Shown here: positions 6,187 to 13,909 of the stretch, in pieces | How positions within the stretch are numbered: position 1 is the stretch's first letter | How the letters are laid out: each line of letters opens with the position of its first letter | From: Bacteroidales bacterium | GTDB taxonomy: Bacteria > Bacteroidota > Bacteroidia > Bacteroidales > P3 | DNA: 52,722 nt | NCBI GenBank assembly: GCA_024681475.1 | Contig: JAILAT010000062.1 | Location: 1 to 52,722 of the forward strand | Reading direction: 5' to 3' | Made by a program: the position numbers and the translations under genes | The notes under the pieces: generated by a model | What the model saw: only the letters and a program-made list of their open reading frames with translations | Databases searched by the model: none | Told to the model about the DNA's origin: nothing

Positions 6187-8952
6187 TCATTGCGCGTAAA
6201 ACAGCAGGGCCAGCGGCACCACCGCTTTGTTGCGCTTTGTCAGGCTGTTGCCATAGGCCGATACGGCTATGCGGTCGGCGTCTATTCCGTTGCTAATCAG
6301 CTGTTTCTTGATGGATTTGCCACGCTCCTGCGACAGTTTGAAGCAGGCTGCGTCTTTGGTGCCGTCGACGCTCACCACAAGCTCCACCGTGAGGTTGGGA
6401 TGGCGCGACAAAAAGTCGGCCAACTGCTCCAGTTCTTTCTTGGTAGCGGTTTGCAAATCACTGCCCTGCCCTTTGAATTGCACCACGGGCATCGGCAAAA
6501 CGCGGTTTTCGGCTGCCAACGAGAGCAGGGCGTCCTCGGTGTACACGGCGGGCGTGAGGCGTTTGTTCTGCGACGGCCGGAATTTGATGCCGGGGATGAA
6601 GACACCTTCGCAGCGTGCCACCAGCAGGTAGCCCTTGTCGCTGTAGAACGAGCTGCGCCATTCGCTCTGGCGTGCCACGGCCTGGTCGAGTATCAGCGTG
6701 GTCTGTGTGGCCGAGTCGATGATGTCGATGTTGAAGCCCACTTCGTCGGCCACCACCTGCACCATGTCGAAGCCCTCCATGTTGCCCTCCAGTGTCGGCA
6801 GGCTGTAGCAGCCGTATCGGCCACGGAAGTTGGAGCACAGCAGCAGCTTGTCGTTGTCGCCGCTCATGGTGACGCTGGCTTCGTTGAATCCGGTGTTGGT
6901 CTCCTTGCCGTAGTTGCGGGGCTTGGCCCAATGTTTCCAGTCGTCGACGTTGTCGCGTGTGGTGTAGTAGAGGTCGCCATAGCCCAGACCGCCGCGTCCG
7001 TCGGTGATGAAATAGAGCGTTTTCTTGTCGGCGCTGAGCACGGGGCTGCACTCCATATAGGGGCTGTTGACGTTGATTCCCAGGTTGATGGCTTTGCCCC
7101 AGCGGCCTTTGTTGTAGGGCACATAGTAGATGTCGCTGGCCAGCGCCGTGTCGCCGTGGAAATAGCTCCGTGAGGGCTGTAGGTTGTGGCCGTCGGGACG
7201 GTCGCTGGCGAAGAGGATGCCGCTGCCGTCGGCCACCATCACGGCGTCGTAGTCCTGATAGGCGCTGTTTACGGGCGCCGGCAGCGTCTCCACCCAGCTC
7301 CACGCCGAGTCGCGCCATTCGGCCACCATGATGTCGCCGTCGCGACCCAGGAGCATCTTGGCGCCTCCGTCGAAGAGGCTGTAGATGTGCAGGTCGCTGT
7401 TCTCCATGTTGGTGAAATAGAGCGGTCCTGTGGCCAGCCACTGCGCCTTCTTGCTGACGATGTGCTTGGCACGCCATATCTGCCACTTGCCGTCGACAAA
7501 CTTGTCGTAGTAGAGCGCCTCGCCGCCAGCTTGCAGCACGGGGTGCATCATGTCGTAGGCCGGCGCCACCATGAGGGTGCGTGAGCGTCCTGTGTTCGGT
7601 GCGCCGACGATGCTGCGCAGCTCCGCCACCTCGTCGAGGCAGTCGGTCTCGAAACTCAGCGCAAAGTAGTCGATGCGGGCGGGTATCTTGTTCCACTGTC
7701 CTGCAGCGATGTATTGTTGCAGCGTGCGTTGCAGCGCCACGAAGGAGCCTTTTTTGCCGGTGAGGTATTGCACCTTGTTGACCCAGGCGCTGAACTGGCT
7801 CTCCGTGAAGGGCATGTTGATATCGAACTGGTCATAGATGGCGGCGGCCTCTTTGGCTTCGGCCAGCGCCATGTAGTAGGGGAAGTCGGGGTTCTCGTTC
7901 TCGAATTTCTCCAGCGGCGCCATGTTGCCTTCCTCGGTGTGCCATTTGTAGTATTGCAGGTAGATGTCGTTGTAGTTCACGTCCAGCGGGAAGTTTTTCA
8001 GGTATACCTTGGCAGCCTGCTGGTCGTGTTCTTCGGTTATCAGCCTTTTCAGCTCGTCCATGGCGTCGTCGGCCAGCGCGTTGTCGGGATTGCTCAGCAC
8101 GAAGTGGGCGTAGCCTTCGGCGTCGGTGATGTTGTCAAACTCGTTGTTGGCCATCTCCTCCATCATCGTCAGCACCTCCATATATTCCTCGCTGCCAGGA
8201 TATTGCGACAGGAATGCCTGGCATGCTGCCATCGAGGGCTGTTTTTTCAGGTTGTCGAAGGCGATGGCGCTTTTGCGCTTCGTGGCGGCCATTTTGACGG
8301 CGGGTATGTCATAGTATTTTCCCAGACGTTGGTCCACGGCCGATTCGGCTGTCGTCGTGGCCACCATGTCGGCGGCGCAGCGTCCCATGGCTGCCTCGGC
8401 GCGCTCGGCCTGGTTGGTGTTGGGATAGGTCTCCATGAAGGCGCGGTAGGCCTCCAGGGTGTTTTGTTTCAGCGTCTTGCGGTAGTGCTGCTCGAAGCGG
8501 TGCTCGGCCACCAGCCGTGTCACCTCCTCCTGGCCGGCGAAGGCTTCGGCCAGCTGGTCCAGCGAGCTTTCGGCGATGGTGGTGGTGTCGCTCAGCCACA
8601 GCGACGTGGCGTCGATGATGTCTTGCTTGACAGCGCGTATCGTGATGAGTGTTACACCTTTCTTGATCAGTTTGTTGACCCTCTTGAAGTGCTTGTTGTC
8701 CTCCAGCATGGCCACGTAGCGCTCTTCGGCGGTGGTGATATTTCTCATGGCGGCGGCATAGTCGAGCATGGGGTTGTCGGCGGCGCTGTAGAAGCGTGCC
8801 ATGTTCTCCAGCACGGCAGGGTCTTCGGGGTTCTTGGTGTAGGCTTTGTACAGCTTGGCGTACTGCGACTGGTAGTCGGCGGTCTTGCCGTTCTGGCACC
8901 AGCCTGCCGTCAGGCAGCACAATGCCGCCAGCAGGAGCATCAATCGTTTCAT
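6187..8952 (-). CDS. PorE-like OmpA-family protein (TPR-like, propeller, OmpA)
   Basis: A 921-residue envelope protein. A signal peptide ends near residue 19 (LTAGWCQNG; the Trp before the Cys argues against a standard lipobox). A long helical, TPR-like region (about 25-430) follows. Next come PD40-type beta-propeller blades (about 460-720; phrases such as GGLGYGDLYYTTR and SGDNDKLLLCSNFRGRYG), a small carboxypeptidase-regulatory-like beta domain (about 737-800), and an OmpA-type peptidoglycan-binding domain (about 820-921; KLSQERGKSIKKQL, GIDADRIAVSAYG). This domain order resembles PorE of the Porphyromonas T9SS, a peptidoglycan-anchored component. The resemblance is by architecture only. 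It is the second gene of a two-gene unit, 4 nt after the small secreted protein gene. Two T9SS cargo genes lie 7-18 kb away. Confidence 0.75.
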   Translation of the reverse strand: MKRLMLLLAALCCLTAGWCQNGKTADYQSQYAKLYKAYTKNPEDPAVLENMARFYSAADNPMLDYAAAMRNITTAEERYVAMLEDNKHFKRVNKLIKKGVTLITIRAVKQDIIDATSLWLSDTTTIAESSLDQLAEAFAGQEEVTRLVAEHRFEQHYRKTLKQNTLEAYRAFMETYPNTNQAERAEAAMGRCAADMVATTTAESAVDQRLGKYYDIPAVKMAATKRKSAIAFDNLKKQPSMAACQAFLSQYPGSEEYMEVLTMMEEMANNEFDNITDAEGYAHFVLSNPDNALADDAMDELKRLITEEHDQQAAKVYLKNFPLDVNYNDIYLQYYKWHTEEGNMAPLEKFENENPDFPYYMALAEAKEAAAIYDQFDINMPFTESQFSAWVNKVQYLTGKKGSFVALQRTLQQYIAAGQWNKIPARIDYFALSFETDCLDEVAELRSIVGAPNTGRSRTLMVAPAYDMMHPVLQAGGEALYYDKFVDGKWQIWRAKHIVSKKAQWLATGPLYFTNMENSDLHIYSLFDGGAKMLLGRDGDIMVAEWRDSAWSWVETLPAPVNSAYQDYDAVMVADGSGILFASDRPDGHNLQPSRSYFHGDTALASDIYYVPYNKGRWGKAINLGINVNSPYMECSPVLSADKKTLYFITDGRGGLGYGDLYYTTRDNVDDWKHWAKPRNYGKETNTGFNEASVTMSGDNDKLLLCSNFRGRYGCYSLPTLEGNMEGFDMVQVVADEVGFNIDIIDSATQTTLILDQAVARQSEWRSSFYSDKGYLLVARCEGVFIPGIKFRPSQNKRLTPAVYTEDALLSLAAENRVLPMPVVQFKGQGSDLQTATKKELEQLADFLSRHPNLTVELVVSVDGTKDAACFKLSQERGKSIKKQLISNGIDADRIAVSAYGNSLTKRNKAVVPLALLFYAQ

Positions 8953-8956
8953 GGGC

Positions 8957-9484
8957 TTACTTCTTGATGGTGAATGACTTCATGATGCCGTCGAACTCTT
9001 TCTCGAAACGCCTGTAGGTGTCGGTGGTCGTCTCGATGCGGACCTCGAACAGCGTCGTCTTGTCTTTGAAATACATCATGCGGAAGGCGTAGTCTTTGCC
9101 GTCATCCGTGTTGGTGTAGCCGCCCAGATAGCCCAGGCCTTGCTCGCCGGGCATGCCGGTGCTGTATTCCTCGATGGACTGGAAGGGCTGCTGCAGGTAG
9201 CGTTTGTAGGCGAAGTCGTAGACAGAACCCAGATGGTTGTTCCTGACGTAGATGCGCATGAATGGCAGTATCGTGTCGCCCATCTTGTCCACCACGGCTT
9301 CGGCGTTGTAGGAGTAGAGATACACGGCAGCATTTTTGTCTATCTGCTGCGCCTCCAGAAACTTCCAGCCTCCGTTGGGGAAACTGAACTGTACGCGTGT
9401 CTGGGGGATGCTGATCTGTGCCAGGGCTGCGGCGCTGAAGGCCAGCAGTGTGGCGAATACTACGGTAAGTCTTATTGTTCTCAT
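8957..9484 (-). CDS. Secreted hypothetical protein upstream of the OmpA protein
   Basis: A 175-residue exported protein of unknown function. The signal peptide runs to about residue 22 (AFSAAALAQ, cleavage before or after the Gln). The mature part of about 150 residues begins with a beta-rich segment (RVQFSFPNGGWKFLEAQ) and ends with ETTTDTYRRFEKEFDGIMKSFTIKK. The overall pattern of a short alpha/beta domain with a final amphipathic helix recalls PsbP/DUF1795-like periplasmic proteins, but the match is loose. Its stop is 4 nt before the start of the 921-residue OmpA-family gene, so the two are surely cotranscribed and may act together in the periplasm. Confidence 0.75.
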   Translation of the reverse strand: MRTIRLTVVFATLLAFSAAALAQISIPQTRVQFSFPNGGWKFLEAQQIDKNAAVYLYSYNAEAVVDKMGDTILPFMRIYVRNNHLGSVYDFAYKRYLQQPFQSIEEYSTGMPGEQGLGYLGGYTNTDDGKDYAFRMMYFKDKTTLFEVRIETTTDTYRRFEKEFDGIMKSFTIKK

Positions 9485-9541
9485 GATGTTGCTTTTTTTC
9501 TGGTTTGTGATAATCTGCTTTTTTGCCCGGCAGGGTAGGGG

Positions 9542-10750
9542 CTATGCTTTGCGGTCTTGTAAGGTTGTGTAGAAGTCTATCAGTCTCTTGGCCAGATTGT
9601 TGGCGTCGTATTCGGCGGCTATCAGCTCGCGGGCGTTGTTGCCCATCTCCACGGCGAAGGCGGGGTCGTTGGCCAGACGCCGCACCTTTTCCACGAACTC
9701 CTCGGGCGTGTTGGCAATCAGCAGGTGCTTACCCTCCTCGTAGTGGATGCCTTGGGCTCCTATCGTGGTGGATACCACCGCTTTGCCGTGCGACATGGCT
9801 TCGATGATCTTCACCCTGATGCCGCTGCCCGACAGCAGGGGCACCACATTGATGAGGCCTTCGGAGATGAATGTCGAGGCGTTCTCTACCTCGCCGCGTA
9901 TCTCCACATCCTCGCGGTTCCAGTAGCGCCATACGAGGTCGTCGGGAGTGTTGCGGCCTGCCAGCACCATGCGCAGCTCGGGCATTTCCTTGTGTATCAG
10001 CGGCCACACATTGTCGAGGAACCAGGTGACGCCCTCCAGGTTGGGGCGCCAGTCCATCGAGCCGATGTAGAACAGCATGTCGTGGCGTGTCTTGGTGGCG
10101 CTGGTTTGGGGCAGCTCCATGCCGAAGGGGATGCTGATCATGGGTTTGCGGCATCCCAGCAGACGGAAGGTCTCCATGTCGTCCTCGGTGATGCAGGCCA
10201 CGCCGTCGAAGGCGTTGACTCTCTCCACCTCGTAGGCACGTAGTGCCAGCGCCAGCTTCTTCAGATACCAGCGCTTCAGCACTTTGTCGCTGCCTTCGGC
10301 CATCTGCTGCCAGATGCGGTGCTCCACGTTGTGGGCACGCAGCACCACGGGGGCTTGGCTGTATTGTCGTATGGTCTCCAGGTAGGGAGCCAGAAAGATG
10401 CTCTCCACGTGTATCACGTCGTATTTCTCAGCCTTCAGCAGTTCGGTGAGACGGCTGCGGAAAGCGCTGCTGTCGAAGCGCTTCACATTGTACGACTCGC
10501 CGCATAGCAGTGCCACTGCCGCCGGCAACGCCTTGACACGCAGGTCGATCTCCACAGCCTCGAAGCCCGTGGAGGCTTTGTATTCCTCCGTGAGACGCTC
10601 CCATTTCACGGGGTGCTTCTCGCTGGCCACGCTGAGGATCTTCACCTCGCAGCCTTGCGCCAACAGCCCCCGTGTCAGGCTGTTCATCGCCAGTGTGCCT
10701 CCGTCGACCGACGGAAACGGCGGTTTATAACACAGTTGTAATATCTTCAT
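9542..10750 (-). CDS. GT4-family glycosyltransferase
   Basis: A 402-residue GT-B fold glycosyltransferase. The N-terminal domain begins MKILQLCYKPPFPSVDGG, whose GG loop is typical of GT4 enzymes. The C-terminal nucleotide-sugar domain contains FYIGSMDWRPNLEGV and the donor-binding stretch SGSGIRVKIIEAMSHGKAVVST, with the conserved Glu of the EX7E-type motif. There is no signal peptide or membrane span, so it should act on the cytoplasmic face, building a surface glycan or protein glycan. Donor and acceptor are unknown. It is the first minus-strand gene after the repeat arrays at 10.85-11.29 kb and lies 57 nt upstream of the secreted-protein/OmpA pair, possibly in the same transcript. Confidence 0.9.
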   Translation of the reverse strand: MKILQLCYKPPFPSVDGGTLAMNSLTRGLLAQGCEVKILSVASEKHPVKWERLTEEYKASTGFEAVEIDLRVKALPAAVALLCGESYNVKRFDSSAFRSRLTELLKAEKYDVIHVESIFLAPYLETIRQYSQAPVVLRAHNVEHRIWQQMAEGSDKVLKRWYLKKLALALRAYEVERVNAFDGVACITEDDMETFRLLGCRKPMISIPFGMELPQTSATKTRHDMLFYIGSMDWRPNLEGVTWFLDNVWPLIHKEMPELRMVLAGRNTPDDLVWRYWNREDVEIRGEVENASTFISEGLINVVPLLSGSGIRVKIIEAMSHGKAVVSTTIGAQGIHYEEGKHLLIANTPEEFVEKVRRLANDPAFAVEMGNNARELIAAEYDANNLAKRLIDFYTTLQDRKA

Positions 10751-10850
10751 TTTGCCTTGTTATTCCATTCGAGTATAACAATAACAATGATTCCGTTTTT
10801 TTATTGTGTCCATAGTAAAAAATAAAAACGACAAAACGGGCAGCGCGAAT

Positions 10851-11029
10851 GAGAGCGCGTGCCGCTGGCACGCTGGTATGGTCTGCTGGGGAGCCCCACA
10901 CTGCGCGATGCTTGTGTGGGGTTATAGAGGGCGCGTGCCTCCGGCACGCCAGGATAGTCGGCAGGAGGAGACCCCACACTGCGCGATGCTTGTGTGGGGT
11001 TATAGAGGGCGCGTGCCTCCGGCACGCCC
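10851..11029. repeat. REP-like array, 2.3 copies
   Basis: Two full units of about 77 bp and a third partial one. Each holds a GCGTGCC-(TCC or GCT)-GGCACGC hairpin and a CCCCACAC/GTGTGGGG hairpin joined by GGTTATAGAG. The units run in the same orientation as the arrays at 41.16 and 42.06 kb and are close to identical with them. The array lies between the start of the glycosyltransferase gene and the next repeat block; no ORF here is credible. Confidence 0.93.
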
Positions 11030-11045
11030 AAAGACAGCATAATAC

Positions 11046-11285
11046 CAACGATATCCTATAGTGGTGACAATCCCCGCCGCAGGCGGAAAATGATGTCAAC
11101 GATATCTAACAGAGACGGCAATCCCCGCTCAGGCGGAAAATGATGCCAACGATATCTAACAGAGACGGCAATCTCCGCTCAGGCGGAAAAGATATCAACG
11201 ATATCCTACCGCGTCGGCAATCCCCGCCGCAGGCGGAAAAAATCTATAAGATCTACAAGATCTCTGCCGCGCAGCGGCAAGGCGA
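11046..11285. repeat. Tandem 49-51 bp repeats plus a dispersed 25-bp repeat
   Basis: Four units start at the CAACGATATC boxes at 11046, 11097, 11147 and 11196. Each includes a GGCAATC/GACAATC box and a small hairpin CCGC(CGCA or TCA)GGCGG followed by an A-run. After them, 11253-11277 is a 25-bp sequence with a CCGC-GCA-GCGG hairpin that recurs exactly at 15848-15872. This is a different family from the neighbouring REP-like array. It lies just beyond the 3' end of the YitT-like gene (minus strand). Confidence 0.85.
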
Positions 11286-11316
11286 AAAAAAGCAGAGAAA
11301 AGAAAGATACAAGATC

Positions 11317-12297
11317 CTACTCTGCCTCGGGCAGTGCCTTGAAGCCGTAGCCCATCACCTCGGAGCTCTCGATGACGTTGACGAAAGCGTTGGGGTCGAG
11401 GATGCGCAGGTTGGCTTTCAGCTTCACCAGGTCGGTGCGGCCCAGGGTGACATAGATCATCTTGCGCTCGTTGCCCTGATAGAGGCCCGTGCCGGCGAAG
11501 CAGGTGCCGCCACGCTGCAAGTCGTTGAGCACAAAGTTCTTCACCTCGGCAATCTTGTCGGTCACGATGAAGACGGTCTTGTAGGTCTTCAGGCCGTCGA
11601 CGACGAGGTCGATGATCTTGCTCTCGACATAGATAAGGATGATGGAATAGATAGGCAGACGGATGTCGCCGCCAGGGATGCAGAGGGTGGAGAGCGAGAT
11701 GATGCTGTCGACGATAAGCACCAGCACGCCCAGCGATATCTTGGTGTATTTGTGGATGATCATGGAGATGATGTCGCTGCCGCCCGATGTGGCGCCAGCC
11801 TTGAAAATCACGCCGATAGCCGCACCGTAGATGATGCCGGAGACCACGGTGTTGAGGAAGAAGTCGGGCACGAAGTATTTCGTGATGGCCTCGTCGCCGC
11901 TGCCCACGCTGTATGCCAGGTAGCTGGTGAGACCTTCAGAACTCTCGTAGAGGCCGTCGTGGAGGAGCGGAGCGTAGCCCCAGAACATCTCGAGGATAAA
12001 GGTGAAGATGGGGATAAGTATCACAGAGACAATGGTCTTGATGCCGAAGCGGGGTCCCAGGATAATGGTGCCGATGATGAGCAGAGGAATGTCCATGCAG
12101 ACGCCGGCGAGGGAAATCTTCCATCCCCACAGGGCGTGGAACACGTTGGCGAGACCGTACACGCCGCCAGGTGCCAAGTTGTAGGGGTTCACAAACATCA
12201 CATCGCCCACGGCGAACATGGCGCTGCCCAGCACGACGAGCAGGTAGGAGATGATTTCTTGACGCATTTTAATCTTTTTGGCGGCTTTGGTTTCCAT
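11317..12297 (-). CDS. YitT-family membrane protein
   Basis: A 326-residue integral membrane protein of the YitT (DUF161 plus DUF2179) family. Five or more hydrophobic segments occupy residues about 13-240. They include the family-typical phrases NPYNLAPGGVYGLANV near 37-52 and KAGATSGGSDIISMI near 165-180. The C-terminal soluble domain of about 80 residues (TDKIAEVKNFVLNDLQRGGT through the VTLGRTDLVKLK segment) is the DUF2179 module. The biochemical role of the family is unsettled; membrane transport is often suggested. It has its own well-formed promoter and is divergent from the lipoprotein gene at 12479. Confidence 0.92.
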   Translation of the reverse strand: METKAAKKIKMRQEIISYLLVVLGSAMFAVGDVMFVNPYNLAPGGVYGLANVFHALWGWKISLAGVCMDIPLLIIGTIILGPRFGIKTIVSVILIPIFTFILEMFWGYAPLLHDGLYESSEGLTSYLAYSVGSGDEAITKYFVPDFFLNTVVSGIIYGAAIGVIFKAGATSGGSDIISMIIHKYTKISLGVLVLIVDSIISLSTLCIPGGDIRLPIYSIILIYVESKIIDLVVDGLKTYKTVFIVTDKIAEVKNFVLNDLQRGGTCFAGTGLYQGNERKMIYVTLGRTDLVKLKANLRILDPNAFVNVIESSEVMGYGFKALPEAE

Positions 12298-12364
12298 ATT
12301 GTTTTTCTATATTAGTTTGTGTATCATTGTTTTGTGCTGTCTCTGCGACGGCACAATGTCGTTG

Positions 12365-12395
12365 CAAAGGTACACAATTATTTCTTTTCCCCAAA
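12365..12395 (-). promoter_or_regulatory. Promoter of the YitT-family gene
   Basis: On the minus strand TTTG (12392-12395), a 19-nt spacer and TACCTTTG (12365-12372) match the Bacteroidota TTTG / TAnnTTTG consensus fully. The start codon is about 67 nt downstream. Confidence 0.8.
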
Positions 12396-12421
12396 ACAAT
12401 AATGCCACAATCTTTGCGTTA

Positions 12422-12441
12422 TCACAGCGTGAGCGCTGTGA
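12422..12441. promoter_or_regulatory. Perfect inverted repeat in a divergent intergenic region
   Basis: TCACAGCG-TGAG-CGCTGTGA, a perfect 8-bp stem with a 4-nt loop, about 40 nt before the lipoprotein gene at 12479 and between two divergent genes. It could be an operator or a transcript hairpin. It has no T-run, so it is unlikely to be a terminator. Confidence 0.4.
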
Positions 12442-12478
12442 CGCTTCGCACCGAATGCATTAATAACGATACAATATT

Positions 12479-13327
12479 ATGAACCATAAACGCTTAATAC
12501 TCTCACTCTTTGCCGTGCTTCTGCTGGCCACCGGCTGCACCACCGACTATCATTACGCCAACTCGTTCATCCGCAAACATCGCCATGCCGGCAAATCGGC
12601 CACGGAGACGTTCTATGTCTGCCTGCCTAACAGCGTGATGCACACCAACTCGTCGCTCAACGATGTGCCCGATTTCTATCTCCTCTCCTTCGAGGAGCAG
12701 GACTCCGTCATCGCCTCCAAGACCGACATCCTCAACCGTCTGGACGACTCCATCTTCCTCAGCCAGTTCAACGGGATGTTCCTCTACACCCTCAGCCGCC
12801 TGAAGGTGCCCGTCGTCGTGGTCAAGGACCCTTCGCTGCTGCCACATGCCGACGACAACCATCTGGTTATCAACTTTGTGCAGTTCGAGGCCGAGGAGTA
12901 TGTGCAGCCCAGCCGTAGCAGTTTCTACACCAAGCGAGGCTACTATTACGCCTACGACTACGACCTGCGCCATTTCTCCCTCAATGCCTGGCTGCAGTTC
13001 GCCCCCCCCACAGACACCAATGCCACGGTCTTCTTCAAGAACGAAGAGCGTTCCGAAGGTTTCCAGGGCACCGTCATCGCCCTCAAGGAGGACCATGCCA
13101 CGCTGAAGACCAACTTCACCCGCATCGACGTCAACGACGCCTACCAGCTGGCGCGCGACATGGGACGCGAATGCGCCACGCTCTACATCGAGCGGATGCT
13201 CACCGAATATGTCTGTCGCAAGAAGGGCACCAACAGCTCCTATTTCTACTACAACCCCCAGAGCAACAGGATCGATGTCATCATGCCCTACGAGGACGGC
13301 ATCAAGGAGAATTTCGAGCGGCTGTAA
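12479..13327 (+). CDS. Hypothetical lipoprotein
   Basis: A 282-residue protein with a signal peptide and a lipobox-like LATGC (Cys20), so it is probably lipid-anchored. I do not recognise the mature domain. It has an alpha/beta look, with segments such as VPDFYLLSFEEQD (63-75), VPVVVVKDP (109-117), LVINFVQFEAEEY (127-139) and a Tyr-rich stretch FYTKRGYYYAYDYDL (147-161). The second half is rich in aromatic residues and ends with a helical segment (MGRECATLYIERMLTEYV) and a YFYYNP stretch. It is monocistronic and convergent with aroK, and the two 3' ends are separated only by an AACTAGTT-rich repeat. No known enzyme motif is visible. Confidence 0.78.
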   Translation: MNHKRLILSLFAVLLLATGCTTDYHYANSFIRKHRHAGKSATETFYVCLPNSVMHTNSSLNDVPDFYLLSFEEQDSVIASKTDILNRLDDSIFLSQFNGMFLYTLSRLKVPVVVVKDPSLLPHADDNHLVINFVQFEAEEYVQPSRSSFYTKRGYYYAYDYDLRHFSLNAWLQFAPPTDTNATVFFKNEERSEGFQGTVIALKEDHATLKTNFTRIDVNDAYQLARDMGRECATLYIERMLTEYVCRKKGTNSSYFYYNPQSNRIDVIMPYEDGIKENFERL

Positions 13328-13333
13328 TAGGGG

Positions 13334-13398
13334 TTTCTGGTTCTTCTGGTTTTTCTAGTTTTCCTAGTTCAACTAGTTTTTCTAGTTCAACTAGTTGC
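13334..13398. repeat. CTAGTT/AACTAGTT simple repeat at convergent 3' ends
   Basis: Imperfect tandem copies of CTAGTT and the palindrome AACTAGTT between the lipoprotein stop and the end of aroK; the aroK TGA stop lies inside it. The same motif recurs at 33923-33965, again containing the stop codon of a minus-strand gene. Confidence 0.8.
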
Positions 13399-13896
13399 CA
13401 GCTGCACCAGCTTTTCCAGCAGCTGTTCCTGGGGAAGGGCGGCATGGACTGTGTGGTGCGCCTGGCGGTAGTAGGCTTCGCGTTCGCGCAGCTGGCTTTC
13501 AACTATTCTGTGCCTTTCTTCGGTGCTGAGGTGTGTCAGCAGGGGTCGCTGCTTGCGTGAGCGCATGGCGCGCACCATGATTTCTTCCACGCTCATTTCC
13601 ATGTAGATGGCCACGCCGTGGTCTTTGATGAAGGCGATGTTGTCGTCGTTGCAGGGGGTGCCGCCGCCGAGGGCGATGACGGTGTCGTCGAGTGCCGCGG
13701 TGCTCTGCAGCATCTGGCGCTCCACGATACGGAACGCCGCCTCGCCATAGCGGCTGAAAAACAGCGGGATGGTGAGGCGGTATTTCTCTTCGATGGCCTG
13801 GTCGGTGTCCATGAAGGTGTAGCCCAGCCGTGATGCCAGCAGGCGCCCCAAGGTGCTCTTGCCCGAATACATATAGCCCAACAGGTAGACCCTCAT
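13387..13896 (-). CDS. aroK: Shikimate kinase
   Basis: Phosphorylates shikimate with ATP, the fifth step of the shikimate pathway. From the ATG at 13896 the product has 169 residues, the usual length. The Walker A loop is GYMYSGKST (residues 7-15). Asp30 and Asp32 of MDTD, Arg56 and the GGG of ALGGGTP (77-79) bind shikimate or Mg-ATP, and RKQRPLL is the LID region. The frame is open 12 codons further upstream, which would overlap the preceding kinase gene; MRVYLLGYMYSGKS is the family N-terminus, so I use that start, 13 nt after the neighbour's stop. The last codons and stop fall in the CTAGTT repeat. Probably cotranscribed with the nucleoside kinase gene. Confidence 0.95.
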   Translation of the reverse strand: MRVYLLGYMYSGKSTLGRLLASRLGYTFMDTDQAIEEKYRLTIPLFFSRYGEAAFRIVERQMLQSTAALDDTVIALGGGTPCNDDNIAFIKDHGVAIYMEMSVEEIMVRAMRSRKQRPLLTHLSTEERHRIVESQLREREAYYRQAHHTVHAALPQEQLLEKLVQLATS

Positions 13897-13909
13897 GGCT
13901 GTGTGGCAA

